A stretch of 64,000 nt of DNA from positions 1 to 64,000 of the IMG/VR virus record IMGVR_UViG_3300035145_002419; one strand, given 5' to 3'. A program made the translations under genes and the position numbers. Under the pieces are notes generated by a model. The model saw only the letters and a program-made list of their open reading frames with translations, made no database searches and was not told where the DNA came from. Positions 12,765-25,200 of the stretch are shown one piece after another. Every line of letters starts with the position of its first letter. Positions within the stretch are counted from its first letter, which is position 1. The stretch is from a virus.

Positions 12765-12780
12765 TAGTAACTGTTAAAAT
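12752..12780 (+). promoter_or_regulatory. Possible sigma70 promoter
   Basis: TTGTGC at 12752-12757, 17-nt spacer, TAAAAT at 12775-12780, inside the end of the oxygenase gene. The -10 context CTGTTAAAAT matches the promoter at 11091. The next ATG (12786) is only 5 nt beyond, so the transcript would be leaderless. Confidence 0.4.
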
Positions 12781-12785
12781 ATGTA

Positions 12786-13451
12786 ATGGCAGCACTTATT
12801 TGCAATCTTCCTTCAGTTGAAGTTTGGGTAAGAAAAGAATATCTTACTGATCATCAAAGTGGACATGGAGAATTTGTTAAAGGCGTTTGGGTTTCGGCAA
12901 AGTCGATACCTGGACGCGCTTTTTATTTTGAGACGTATTTACCAGAATATGCAGCAATGTATGATAAATTGCCCATCAGTGCCTTTGTATCTGCTCCAGA
13001 AACACCAGATCCTGACATGGACCTTCCCAATTTACAATTTTGGAATTGTATGGACTATGGTGTAGTATCGGTTCAGAAGCAATTTATTGGTTCAATGGAC
13101 TATGAACTGTATACAAGAGACTTTGGCATTCAAAAAGGCACGTATATTTGCACTTTAGACAATTATCATCAAGATCCAGATGTAGTTGACTATGCAACAA
13201 GCGAAAATCCTGCTGAACATAAGTCATCAAACCTAATTGAATTGGAAAATGGGCAATATGCACTGTATCCAAACAACAGAATTCGTATTTTTGACAATAG
13301 TTTGACTCCGGAAAATCCAAAAATGCCAGATTTTAAGGTTTCAACTCAATTTTATAGTGTTGAAAACGGTTTTGAACGACTTGGAATGGGTCGAGAGGAC
13401 GAATATTTCTGGAAAACAGCAAAAGAACGCAAAGAAGAAGAAAATAAATAG
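12786..13451 (+). CDS. Unrecognised protein, 221 aa
   Basis: A soluble, beta-rich protein with many Tyr/Trp/Asp residues (VWVRKEYLTDHQSGHGEFVKG) and a Lys/Glu-rich tail. Its place directly ahead of gp25 is where cyanophages carry a conserved gene of unknown role, so a link to virion assembly or early control is possible. No domain recognised. No ribosome site is visible before ATG 12786. Confidence 0.65.
   Translation: MAALICNLPSVEVWVRKEYLTDHQSGHGEFVKGVWVSAKSIPGRAFYFETYLPEYAAMYDKLPISAFVSAPETPDPDMDLPNLQFWNCMDYGVVSVQKQFIGSMDYELYTRDFGIQKGTYICTLDNYHQDPDVVDYATSENPAEHKSSNLIELENGQYALYPNNRIRIFDNSLTPENPKMPDFKVSTQFYSVENGFERLGMGREDEYFWKTAKERKEEENK
13443..13450 (+). promoter_or_regulatory. Possible late promoter octamer
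   Basis: AATAAATA inside the last codons of the upstream gene, on the sense strand. Weaker support than the intergenic copies. Confidence 0.35.
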
Positions 13452-13456
13452 AAATA

Positions 13457-13502
13457 AGGGATAGAAACCCCTCTAAAAGTTCTGATTTCACTGCAAATCA
13501 GA
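13457..13502 (+). other. Two tandem hairpins in a leader region
   Basis: A short stem AGGG/CCCT (13457-13460 with 13469-13472) is followed by a perfect 8-bp stem TCTGATTT/AAATCAGA (13481-13488 with 13495-13502), loop CACTGC. The second stem runs into AGAGG, a candidate ribosome site for ATG 13510. No T run follows, so it is not a classic terminator. Confidence 0.5.
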
Positions 13503-13602
13503 GGTTCAAATGGGAAATTCTCCAGTAGATCGGGATGCATCCTATATGAAAACAATGTGGGGCACTGTCAGGCTAGTAACAGACTATCATTGCGAGGATA
13601 AA

Positions 13603-13773
13603 ATGACAAATAATCATGATTTTTTAGACAATTTAGCAAATCATCAGCATCAAAGGATGCTTCGTGAGATTGCAAATGATGATAAGACACCAAAAAAACG
13701 TGATTATCTTGTCCAAACCGAGTTATATGAGGTTGATGGGGAAATTGATGATAATAATGTTCTCAAAGGGTAA
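13603..13773 (+). CDS. Small unrecognised protein, 56 aa (87 aa if started at 13510)
   Basis: ATG 13603 has a good GAGG 5 nt upstream and gives MTNNHDFLDNLANHQHQRMLREIANDD, a helical, charged protein. An in-frame ATG at 13510 with AGAGG would add 31 residues. I favour 13603 for the better ribosome site, but the longer form is possible. It is the last gene before gp25. Function unknown. Confidence 0.55.
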   Translation: MTNNHDFLDNLANHQHQRMLREIANDDKTPKKRDYLVQTELYEVDGEIDDNNVLKG

Positions 13774-13779
13774 TAAATA
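13772..13779 (+). promoter_or_regulatory. T4-type late promoter (AATAAATA) for gp25
   Basis: The octamer, after a stop codon and 20 nt before the gp25 ATG, matches the gp55-dependent -10 element of T4 (TATAAATA) at 7 of 8 bases. Confidence 0.6.
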
Positions 13780-13799
13780 AGATAGAATTGTAATTTTTT

Positions 13800-14201
13800 A
13801 TGCCTGTAGAACGGGTAAGCAAAGGGTTCAAAGATCTAAGTTCATCATTTCAGACTAATCCTCTGTCTAGTGATCTTCTTGGAATTAAGAATGAGACTGC
13901 TATTGCTCGTTCCATAAGAAATCTTGTATTAACACAACAAGGTGAAAGACCATTTAACTCTATTTTAGGATCAAAGGTCTCAGGATTGTTGTTTGAAAAC
14001 CTTGATGAGATAACAGGTTCTGCAATACGTGATGAAATCAGAACAACCATCAACAATTTTGAACCAAGAGTGAATTTGTTGGAAGTCAAGGTATTGCCAA
14101 ACTATGATAGTTATGAATATAACGTAACTATTCGCTATGAAATTGTTGGCATTGATGTATCAGCACAACAATTAGCATTTGCATTACAACCGACACGATA
14201 A
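13800..14201 (+). CDS. 25: Baseplate wedge protein gp25, 133 aa
   Basis: A core protein of the tail baseplate wedge and an evolutionary relative of T4 gp25 and type VI secretion TssE. Family signatures are visible: NETAIARSIRNLVLTQQGERPFNSILGSKVSGLLFEN, where LT-QGERPF is characteristic, and DEIRTTINNFEPRVNLLEVKV. The length equals that of T4 gp25 (about 132). The stop overlaps the gp6 ATG (TAATG), so both are translated as a unit. Expressed late from the octamer at 13772. Confidence 0.93.
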   Translation: MPVERVSKGFKDLSSSFQTNPLSSDLLGIKNETAIARSIRNLVLTQQGERPFNSILGSKVSGLLFENLDEITGSAIRDEIRTTINNFEPRVNLLEVKVLPNYDSYEYNVTIRYEIVGIDVSAQQLAFALQPTR

Positions 14202-16279
14202 TGGCATTAGTAAATTTCGCAAATTTAGATTTCGATCAAATTAAAACTTCGATTAAGGATTATCTTAGATCGAATTCAAATTTTACTGATTATGATTTTG
14301 AGGGATCTAATCTTTCATCAATAATTGATGTTCTTGCTTACAATACCTATATTACCTCATATAATGCCAACATGGTATCTAATGAGGTATTCATTGATTC
14401 CGCCACGCTCAGGGAGAATGTGGTGTCTCTGGCGCGGAATATAGGATATGTTCCAAGATCTAAAAAATCTTCAAGAGCAACTGTATCTTTCTTTGTAGAT
14501 ACATCAACTTTTGCAAATAAACCAACACAAATCACATTAAAGTCTGGTGTTGTATGCACATCGCGTAATTTTAATAATGAAAATTATTCATTTACGATTC
14601 CTGCAGATATTACAGTATCAGTTGCAAATGATATTGCAGAATTTAATAATATTTCAGTTTTTGAAGGAACAAGAGTTAGAGAAAATTTCACAGTAAGTTC
14701 TCTTAATAGTAATCAAAGATATATTTTAGGAAATACAGGTATTGATACCAGTACACTTTCAGTTGTAGTAAGACCAACACAAAATTCTTCAGTAATAAGA
14801 AATTATCAGTTAGCTGATAGTTTATTTGATGTAAAATCCGATTCTGCAGTGTTCTTTATTCAAGAAACTGCAGATGAGAAGTATGAATTAATATTTGGTG
14901 ATGGAATATTTGGAAATAAACTACAAGAACCAAATTTTATTGAAGTAAGTTATAATGTTACTAATGGATCCATGGCAAACGGGATCTCTTCTCTGGTTTT
15001 CAATGGAACTTTAATAGATCAATCAAATAGAATAGTTACTTCTGGAATATCTCTTCTTTCGACGACAGAACCATCCAGTTTGGGTAGTGATATTGAAAGT
15101 GTTGAATCAATTAAGAAATACTCAACACAAATTTTTGCATCAAGAAATAGAGCAGTTACATCTGCAGATTATGAGGCACTTTTGCCAATCGTTTATCCAG
15201 AAACAGAATCAGTTTCTGCCTATGGTGGGGAAGAATTAACACCACCACAATTTGGAAAAGTTTTTATAAGTGTTAAACCATACAATGATAGATATCTTTC
15301 AAACCTAACTAAAGATAATATAAAAAGAGAACTTAAAAAATATTCTGTATCTGGAATTAGTCCTGAAATTGTTGATTTAAAATATCTTTATGTCGAAATA
15401 GATTCAAAAGTTTACTATAATTCAAATTTAACATCTTCTTCAGATGAAGTAAAAACTATTCTTTCATCTAATATTAATGCATATGCAAATTCTACAGAAT
15501 TAAATAAATTTGGAGCAAGATTTAAATATAGTAAATTTTTAAATTTAATCGATAACAGTAACACTGCAATTACTTCAAATATTACAAATATTGTAATGAG
15601 AAGAGATATGAAAGCATCATTAAACGCTTTCGCTGAATATGAAATATGTTTCGGTAATCGTTTCCATGTAAAAAATCATGGGCATGGTACTCATGGCGGA
15701 AAAATAGGTTATAATATTAAATCTTCAGCATTCTCTGTAAATGGTATTGGTGGATCAGTATACTTACAAGATGTTCCAAATTCTGGATTGGAAACTGGAA
15801 TTGTGAATCTTATTAAACTTGTATCGCCAACAGAAGTGAAAATCGTAAAAAGAAACGTTGGTACTATTGATTACATAAAGGGAGAAATAAAGTTATATCC
15901 AATTAATATTGTTTCTACTGCCCTCAATAAAGGTGTTCCTATAATTGAAATTTCTGCTTATCCATATTCAAATGATGTCATTGGATTGCAGGATCTTTAT
16001 TTGCAACTAGATACTAGTAACATGCAGATTGATATGTTAATTGATGGTATATCTTCTGGATCTGATATTTCTGGAAGTGGTTATTCAGTTTCTTCTAGTT
16101 ATTCTAATGGGTCTCTTGTTCGTGGTCCAATTGTAGTATCCAACAATAACCAGATTATTACTAGTGCTGCTAGAACTAGTAATACAACTACTTCTACTCC
16201 AGCTACTACTACCACTACATCTAGCACATCATATACATCAAGTTCTACTACTTCCACTTCTGGTGGTTCTTCCTACTAA
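14201..16279 (+). CDS. 6: Baseplate wedge protein gp6, 692 aa
   Basis: gp6 forms the inner ring of the baseplate and belongs to the baseplate J family. It starts with FANLDFDQIKTSIKDYLRSN and DYDFEGSNLSSIIDVLAYNTYITSYNANMVSNEVFIDSATLRENVVSLARNIGYVPRS, the well-conserved gp6 N-terminal block. The size is close to T4 gp6 (660). Unusual: a His-rich loop around 15660-15700 (HVKNHGHGTHGG) and a C-terminal Ser/Thr-only tail of roughly 35 residues. It directly follows gp25 and precedes the gp7-like gene. Confidence 0.92.
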   Translation: MALVNFANLDFDQIKTSIKDYLRSNSNFTDYDFEGSNLSSIIDVLAYNTYITSYNANMVSNEVFIDSATLRENVVSLARNIGYVPRSKKSSRATVSFFVDTSTFANKPTQITLKSGVVCTSRNFNNENYSFTIPADITVSVANDIAEFNNISVFEGTRVRENFTVSSLNSNQRYILGNTGIDTSTLSVVVRPTQNSSVIRNYQLADSLFDVKSDSAVFFIQETADEKYELIFGDGIFGNKLQEPNFIEVSYNVTNGSMANGISSLVFNGTLIDQSNRIVTSGISLLSTTEPSSLGSDIESVESIKKYSTQIFASRNRAVTSADYEALLPIVYPETESVSAYGGEELTPPQFGKVFISVKPYNDRYLSNLTKDNIKRELKKYSVSGISPEIVDLKYLYVEIDSKVYYNSNLTSSSDEVKTILSSNINAYANSTELNKFGARFKYSKFLNLIDNSNTAITSNITNIVMRRDMKASLNAFAEYEICFGNRFHVKNHGHGTHGGKIGYNIKSSAFSVNGIGGSVYLQDVPNSGLETGIVNLIKLVSPTEVKIVKRNVGTIDYIKGEIKLYPINIVSTALNKGVPIIEISAYPYSNDVIGLQDLYLQLDTSNMQIDMLIDGISSGSDISGSGYSVSSSYSNGSLVRGPIVVSNNNQIITSAARTSNTTTSTPATTTTTSSTSYTSSSTTSTSGGSSY

Positions 16280-16297
16280 GACAAAGATATTAAGAAT

Positions 16298-19200
16298 ATG
16301 TCAGAAACTAGAGTTAAAATCCAATCAGTTGTTCAGAATCAATTACCTGATTTTGTAGCAGAAGAATCACCACTTCTGGTTGAATTTTTAAAGCAATATT
16401 ATATTTCTCAGGAATATACATCTGGAAGTTCTGATATCATTCAGAACATTGATGAATACATAAAACTCGATAATAATTATAATACTGCAGATAGTACCAC
16501 TCTTTTATTTGACATAACCAGTTTTGATGAGACGATTACTGTTGTTGGTGGTAGTTTTACTGATGGATTCCCCGATAGGTATGGTATCATAAAAATTGAT
16601 GATGAGATAATAACATACACAAGTAAAACAAATAGAACCTTTGAGGGGTGTGTAAGGGGTTTCAGTGGCGTTGAATCCTATCATAAGGATAATCACCCCG
16701 AAGAACTTGTATTCGCGTCTACAGACGCTTCTAGTCACAAAGCAAATGCTAAGATTACTAATCTAAGTTCTTTATTTCTAAAAGAATTTTTGACAAAAAT
16801 TAAAAGACAATTTTTACCTGGTTTTTCTGATCGCAAATTATCTTCTGGATTAAACCAAAATCTTTTTATTAAACAGTCTAAAGATTTTTATACATCTAAA
16901 GGAACAGATAGATCTTTTAAAATTCTTTTCAGAGCACTTTATGGTGAGAATGTTGATATAGTAAAACCAAAAGATTATCTATTCAGACCATCTGATGCTG
17001 GATATAGAAAAACTAGAGACATAGTTGTTGAAGCAATTTCCGGAGATCCGATTAGTCTCTTGAATAATACTCTTTATCAGGATGAATATGAGGAGTACGG
17101 TGTAAAAACTTCTTATGCTTCTATTACTGATGTAGAAAAATTACAAATTAGAGGAAAAATATTTTATCAATTAAGCTTTGATAGTGATTTCAATAAAGAT
17201 ATTACACTTGATGGATCCATTTATGGAGAATTTGTAACACATCCCAAAACTAAAATTATCAATGAAGTTATTCTGGGATCATCTGTGATTGATGTTGATT
17301 CTACTGTTGGATTTCCAGAATCTGGTACATTAGTATATTTGGACTCTTCAGGTGATGAGGTCATTCTAACTTATGATGGAAAATCAGTAACTCAATTTTA
17401 CAATGTAAGTGGACTACAATCCAATATTTCACCAAAGACAGATGTTAGGTTAAATATTTTTGCTTATGGATTTTCAGGAAATAATGGAGACAAAGTTACA
17501 GTAAGAATTGGAAATGTTCTTGATGAAATTAAGATATTAAATGATACTTACTATTTTTCTAAAGATGATACTGCAAAAATAAAAACTTTAGGAATTTCAA
17601 GAAGAACAGTAAGGAATAGCAATTGGATTGATAATATTGCAAATAATTACTTATCAAAAAGTATAGTTGAGGTAGATTCTGCCAGTTTCATTTATGATTT
17701 AGAGTTGCATGTTAGACATACCTTTAAAGCAGGAGACAAATTTTTAGCAACAGATGATTCTGGTGGATCAACTATTTGTGAAGTTTTAGATATTAAAGAT
17801 AGTAAAACAATTGTCATACAGTCTGTAAGTCCTCTTGATTTAGATTCAATCTTAGAGATATCCAGATTTATTCGTAAGGTAAATTCTTCAATATATCCCA
17901 CTCTAAATGAAAATACTGCAGATGTACAAAATACATATACAAATTATAATGATGATGTTTTAGTTGCATCAAATTCATTACCATTTTATAGAGATCAAGT
18001 TTTAGATCCTTATGATAAAAAAATTAATATCTCGGGAAATTTTAATGGTGAATTATTTACGGTAACATCAAATACTGATCATGGATTCTACACAGGCGAT
18101 AGAATTTACTATTCTCCATTTAGAGAATCAATTCTTGATATTAACACTGATGAAGAAAATGTTTTCACACAATCTGTAAGTAAATTTGATACTTTGGATG
18201 AAGGTCTTTATTATGTTTCTAGAGTTGATTCGACAAGTTTTAAATTAGCAAAAAGTCCATCTAATATTGTAAACAATAAATTTGCTTCTGTATCTGGAAT
18301 AGTAACTTCTAATACTTTTTCATATTATGATTTTCAAGGAAAAACTTTACAACCACAAAATATTTTTAGAGAAATAAAGAAACCCGTTGATAAAAGCGAA
18401 ACTTATGAAACAAATCCAGGAAAGGTTGGAATTCTTGTAAATGGTGTAGAAGTTTTAAACCATAAGTCATCTGAAAATATATTTTATGGACAAATTGATA
18501 ATATTGACGTAACAGCTTCTGGAACAGGATATGATGTAATTAATCCGCCAAGTCTTAGTATAGAAGATTCTTTGGGTATAGGAGCAACCGGCATTTGTGC
18601 TGTTACTGGTTCTTTAGAAAGAATAGAAATAATTGATCCGGGATTTGACTATGTAAATACCCCTATAATCAATATTACTGGCGGAAACGGCAACAATGCA
18701 GTAGCAGAAGTGAATATGATTGATGTTGATCATATTTCTCCTTTTGTAACCGATGATGCATCAAAATTAAATATTTTTACAAATACAATCGGATTTAGTA
18801 CTTTCCACAAGTTTAGAGATAATGAGCAAGTAATCTATTTGTCTGATGGTCAAACTGGTGTTGCTGGACTGACAACTGATGCAAAATATTATGTTTCTGT
18901 TATTGATGCTCTTAATATAAAACTTCACAAAACAGAAGGTGATTCTATTTCAGGAATTAATACAATTACTATAACAGATTATGGTGTAGGAATTCATAGA
19001 TTTAAATCTGTCGAAAAGAAGAGTATTATTTCCAATATTATTGTAAGTAATTCTGGCGAAGGATATACAAACAAACAAAGAACAACAACAGTATCTGGAA
19101 TCAATACTGCGGCAGATACTGTCAATATTAATTCACATGGTTATTCAACAGGTGATGAAGTTAAATATTCTTCTTCAGGATTGTCAGTTGATGGTCTTAC

Positions 19201-22200
19201 TTCTGACGAAAGTTATGTAATTAAAAAGATTGATAATGATTCTTTTAAGATTGCTCAAGTTGGTGTAGGAACCATTGGCAAATCCTTTTATCTAGATTCA
19301 GACCAATACATTAATTTAAAATCTGTCGGATCTGGTGTACATTCATTTAACTATCCCCCTATTGATGTTAAAGTTATTGGAAATATTGGTATTTCTACTT
19401 TATCAGGACAAGATTTTTCAGCAAAAATTCAACCAATTTTCAGAGGGTCTATTGATTCAGTCCACTTGACTGCAAATGGATCTGAGTATGGTTCAGAAGA
19501 AGTAATTAATTACAATAGACAACCTAATTTTGCCCTGAGAAGTGGAAAAAATGCTCAATTATTGGTCATTGTTAATACTCAGGGACAAATTCAGGAAGTT
19601 TTGATTGTAAGAGGTGGTTCTGGATATAATTCACCACCAAATCTTGTTATAAACGGTAAAGGAAAATACGCTCAATTAGTTCCTATAATTGAAAATGGGG
19701 AAATTGTTAAGGTCATAGTCAAAAATGGTGGAGTTGGATATACTTCTGGAACCACAGTAGATGTTATTGCATCTGGTCAAGGTGCTAGGATGTTTGCAGA
19801 CATTCAAAAGTGGACAGTTAATTTATTCCAAAAGTATTTCAATACTATTAAACCAGATGATGGTGTCATATCTTTATCTGATAGAAATGATGGTGGGTTA
19901 CAGTATTGTCATTTGTTTGCACCAAGAAAGTTAAGACAATCTTTAACAGCAAAATCTGCAGATAGCACTAATGATGTTCCTGATTTAGTTTTAAAATCTA
20001 TAGATGACTCAAATCTATTTGGAGTTGGGGATTTAAAACTTGCCAATAGTGAAGAAGTTCCTTCATCTGACCACTCTCCAATTATTGGATGGGCATATGA
20101 TGGCAATCCAATTTATGGTCCATATGGATACACTACACCGAAAGGTGGAACTGCTAGATCTATGCAATCTGGATATGAACCTGTTTCTAAACCAAATAGA
20201 CCCAATTTAACTAATTTTCCACAAGGATTTTTTATTGAAGATTATGAATTTAAAGGATCTGGAGATCTTGATAAGCATAATGGAAGGTTTTGTGTAACAC
20301 CAGACTATCCAAATGGGGTATATGCTTACTTTGCAACGATTAGTTCTGGATTAGTTGATACTGATGGTCCTTTCAGAGGATTTAAAAGACCTGTATTTCC
20401 ATATCTTATTGGAAATAGTTTTAAATCTGAACCAAATAGTTTTAACTTCAAGTCTAGTTCAAATCAGAAAGATTACAAGTTAGATAAATTTGAATGGCTT
20501 AGAAATACTTCAAATTATGAGTTAAAAGGTTCTAATAGTTCTTATGAATATGTTTATAACCCAACAGAATTTGAAGATCAAACAGTAAATATTGATAATA
20601 TTAGAACAGGTGGTGTTGACTCTATTGGAATACTTACTGGTGGTAATAATTATAGACCTTTGGATTCAATTATATTTGATAATGGTGGATCTGGTGGTGA
20701 AAATGCATTTGCAAGAGTATCAAGAGTATTTGGAAAATCAGTAAACACTATTAGTGTTGGAACAACTTCATTTGTAAATGTTGAGTTTGCAAACATTAAT
20801 AATTCAGGTAAAGTAATTGGATTTACAACACTTCCACATAAATTTAATAATTTTGATATTGCTAATATTTCAGGATTAAATACATCATTCTCCAAAATAG
20901 AAGGATCATATAACCTTGGAATACGAACTGATAATTTTATCACCACTTTAGGAATTAATTCAGTTTCTGTAACCGGTTTAACGACATATTTTTATATTTC
21001 CGGTTCATTAGAATTTCCAAATATCAAAGAAAATGATATTTTAGGAATCGGAACTCAGGAAAAAATTAAAGTATTGAATATTGATAAGAAATCTAAAAGA
21101 ATCCGTGTTTTAAGACAATATAATTCAACTGTTGGATTAGCATATTCGGCATCGACGGTTTTATATGAAGATCCAAGAAAATTTGTAGTAAATACTGGAT
21201 TTAAAACAGATTATTCTTTCCAGTTAAACAGAGAATTATATTTTGATCCAACAGAGGCGGTTGGTGTTGGAACTGGAACTGGAGTGGGTATTGGTACGAC
21301 AATTTCTTTCTCGTTACCAGGAATTGGAGCAACACAAGTATTTGTTCCCGCTCAATCGATCTATATCCCCGAGCACAATGTTAGAACTGGTGACAAAATT
21401 AAATATTCTACTCATGGTGGATCTGAAATAACAGTATCTAACGGAAATATAAATTTTGCTCTCCCACAGACACAAAATTTATATGCAACTGCATTGGACA
21501 ATAATCATATTGGAATCTCAACAGTCAAAGTTGGTCTAGGAACTAATGGAGAATATGTTGGTATTGGAACTGGAAATGCTGCAGGACTTCTTTTCTTTAG
21601 AGATTTTGGATCTGGAAATAATCATAGTTTTACAACCTTAAATTCTTCTATTGTCGGAGAACTTTCTAAAAATGTTGTAACTGTATCAACATCTTCTACA
21701 CATGGACTAAGAAGTGGCAATAATATTAGATTGACAAATATTCCAACAGATGAGCAAGAAGTTATTGTAAAATATAATGATTCAAATAGAAGATGCACTT
21801 TTGGTGAGATAACTTTCACTGCTTCCGATGTAAATCTTTTTGAAGACTCTATTTTCATAGAAAATCATGGTTTAGTTAAGGGTGAAAAAGTCATTTATGC
21901 ATCTGCCACTCCAGTTGGTGGTTTAATCAGTGATGAAATGTACTATGTTGATGTATATACAAAAGATAAAATTAAACTTTGTGCAACAAAAATTGATTTA
22001 TATTTAAGTATTCCAAATCATGTGAATATGACTTCTGCTTCTGGTGGAACTTTATCATTAGTTAATCCACATTTAAAAGTTTACAAAAATAAAACAATTA
22101 AGTTTAATTTATCAGATTCTTCATTATCTTCATCTAGTGGAAATACTAATTATCCCGCATTTGAACTTAATTTTTATAGAGATATTAATTATCTACACAA

Positions 22201-25200
22201 GTTTGATGGAACTGGGAAAACAAGATTTTTTGAAGTTATAAAATCTGATGGAAAAGTTGGTGTAGATACATCTGCAAGTACAACTTTACAGATTAATAAT
22301 GATTTTGATAACACTTTGTTCTATAAATTGGATAATATTAATGAAGATCTTATTTCTTCAGTGAAGAAGGAAATACTAATTGATACTGATGTTCATTCTG
22401 CAAATAAAATAACATTAATCGATAGTCGGTATAGTGGAAATCATAGAATAACTGGAATTGGTTCAACCACATTTACTTTTGATCTTTCCGATTATCCGGA
22501 AAAAGATTCCTACAATAAATTAAATTCAAATATCTTTTATGATACTAAATCTTTATCATCTTTTGGTTCAATATCTTCTGTTGAAATTGTAAGCAAAGGA
22601 AGTAAGTATGAAGTCATACCTGGTATTTCAACAATTAAATCTGATTACGGATCAGGTGCAATATTACAAGCTGAAAGTAAATCAATCGGTAGAATTGCTA
22701 AGAAAACTCTTAGTAATATTGGATTTGATTATCCATCAGATCCAACAATGTCACCGACACTTAATTTGCCTGAAATAATTAAGGTTGAGTCATTAACTTC
22801 TTTTAATTCTATTGGAATTACTTCTTCTGGAAAGAATTACTTAGTTGCACCAGATCTTATTGTGATCGATGGATTTACTGGAAAAGTTATTACTGATCTT
22901 GATCTTAAGTATGAACTTGGAAGCACTGAAGTTGATATTAGGAAGAATACTTTTGGAATGTATAATGTAGAACCAGCAATATATCCTATTAATAATACTA
23001 ATGGTGTTGGTATAAGTTCAATAACCACAGATTATACAACTAAGGATGTAGTCATAGGAATAGCTACGGTATTCAGTGACAATTTCCCCTTTAGAGTTGG
23101 AGATGATATTTTAATCGAAAATACTAGTGTAGGTCCAAACAGCACTGGTAGGGGTTACAATTCCTCTGATTATGATTATAATTTATTCAAAGTAACGGCG
23201 ATTAATCCTGCTTTTGGTAGTAATGTTGCTACTATAACTTTTAATTTGAAAGAATACTTCGGTGCAACTGAGATGCCTGGAGTTTTTGATGCAGCAGCTT
23301 CTTCTGGAAGAGTTATCAGAAAAGGCGATTTTCCACTGTTTACATCAAAACTTAAAAAGAATAATTTTATTGAAGGAGAAAACGTATTTACTGAATCTGG
23401 CTCAGGTAAAGTTGAGAAATGGAATAGTAAAACAGAATACATTAAAATTTCTACTGACAAAGACCTAGCAGTAGGTGAAACTATAATAGGACAAACTTCA
23501 GGCACAAGAGCTGTAGTATCTAAAAAAATTGATTTTGATTCTTACATCAAAGTAAGTCCTAGTACGAAAGTCAATAAAGGTTGGATCTATGACGCTGGAA
23601 TGTTAAATGATAGTGTGCAGAGAATATCTGATAATGATTATTATCAACAGTTCTCATATGCACTAAAATCAAGAGTTCCTATTCAAACATGGGATGATCC
23701 AGTACAATCACTTAATCATACAACAGGTTTCTTAAAATTCTCAGATCTATTAATAGAATCAAAAGAAGATGGGCAAGGAACTGCAATAATCAATCCAAAT
23801 GATGCATCAATTGATGTAACTGTAGATCTTGTTGGAACTGGCAATTTAAATTGTGTACATACTTTTGATTTAGCATCGGAAAATTCTGTACAAATCGCAA
23901 ATGGTACATTTTCCAATGAAATCAAGTTTGACAATAGAGTTCTTACTGATTATTTTGAGTCTGTAGGAAATAGAGTTCTTACTATTGACGATTTTAGTGA
24001 TTTATTCAGTCATGTACCAAGAGCGACCAAATACAGTATTGTAGAAGAGTTTTTGTTATCTACTGCAAGAGTTAAAAAATATTTCACCTTTATACGGGAT
24101 AAGAGATTTACTGGTGAAAGACAGATGATGGCAGTATCACTTCTTCATGATAATGATTATGGTTTTTTAAATCAATATGGAAGAGTAGAATCTGCTATTG
24201 ATCTTGGTTCTTTTGATTTCTCTATTTTTGAATCTCTGGGTCAGTTAAGATTCTATCCAAATAAGTTTACTGTTAATGATTATGATATTTCTACAGTATC
24301 TTTTAATATTGCAGATAATATTGGTATCACTACGAATGTTTCTTTGGGTGACATTGTAAAAATTGAGTCTGATCGAGGAATAATACCTCAAGGAGGAACA
24401 GGACCAACAAATGTTGTCAGTATTGCATCTACTTATCGTGCATCTAAGGTTCTTGTTCAAATAGGCGGAACAGATGGTTCATATTATGAGTTTGATGAAA
24501 TTAATTTGCTTCATGACGGAACAAATGTTGATATTATTGAATATGGTCAATTAACGGATAACTCAATTTTTAGTGCATTTGGTATAGCTGGTCTCGGTAC
24601 ATACATTCCACGTATCGTTGGAAATAATGTGATGATTGATTATCAACTTAATTCGCCAATAAATGCAGATTTAGAGATTAATGCTATAGCAGTCTCTATT
24701 GCAAGCACTCAATCTGTTGGTGTTGGAACTGATGTATTAACAACTGCAGAAGTGAAATCTGGATATGTTTCTATCGCATCTTCATCTTCTCCAGTCGAAA
24801 CAGTTGTATCAGAATATCTAAGCAATCACTCTTCAGCATATTATGTTGTTAGCGTTGAAGATACTACTAATAATGATTATGAAATGTTTGAGGTAGTAGT
24901 TGTAGATGATGGATCAACAGCATATTTTACTGAATTTGCAAATATAAGCACTAATGGTACTTTGGGTCAAATTGGTGCAAAAGTAACCGGAAATGCTACA
25001 CAGTTAACTTATACTGCAAATCCAAATATTGATGTTGAAGTAAGAGTTTTCCAAAATGCATTAGGTCTTGTCAAAACTGGTGTTACTAAGGAAACAATTG
25101 ATGTTTCAAACGCAACTATAACAACACCCGGTGAGAATGGTTTATATGAAGGAACTTCTAAGTCAGTTAGAAAACAATTTGATCTCACCCACAATCAAGA

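Noticed and set aside
13452-13530. tRNA gene
   Set aside because: GGTTCAAAT and CTGCAAA are tRNA-like, but no acceptor stem, D-arm or valid T-stem can be formed. Kept only as a possible relic.
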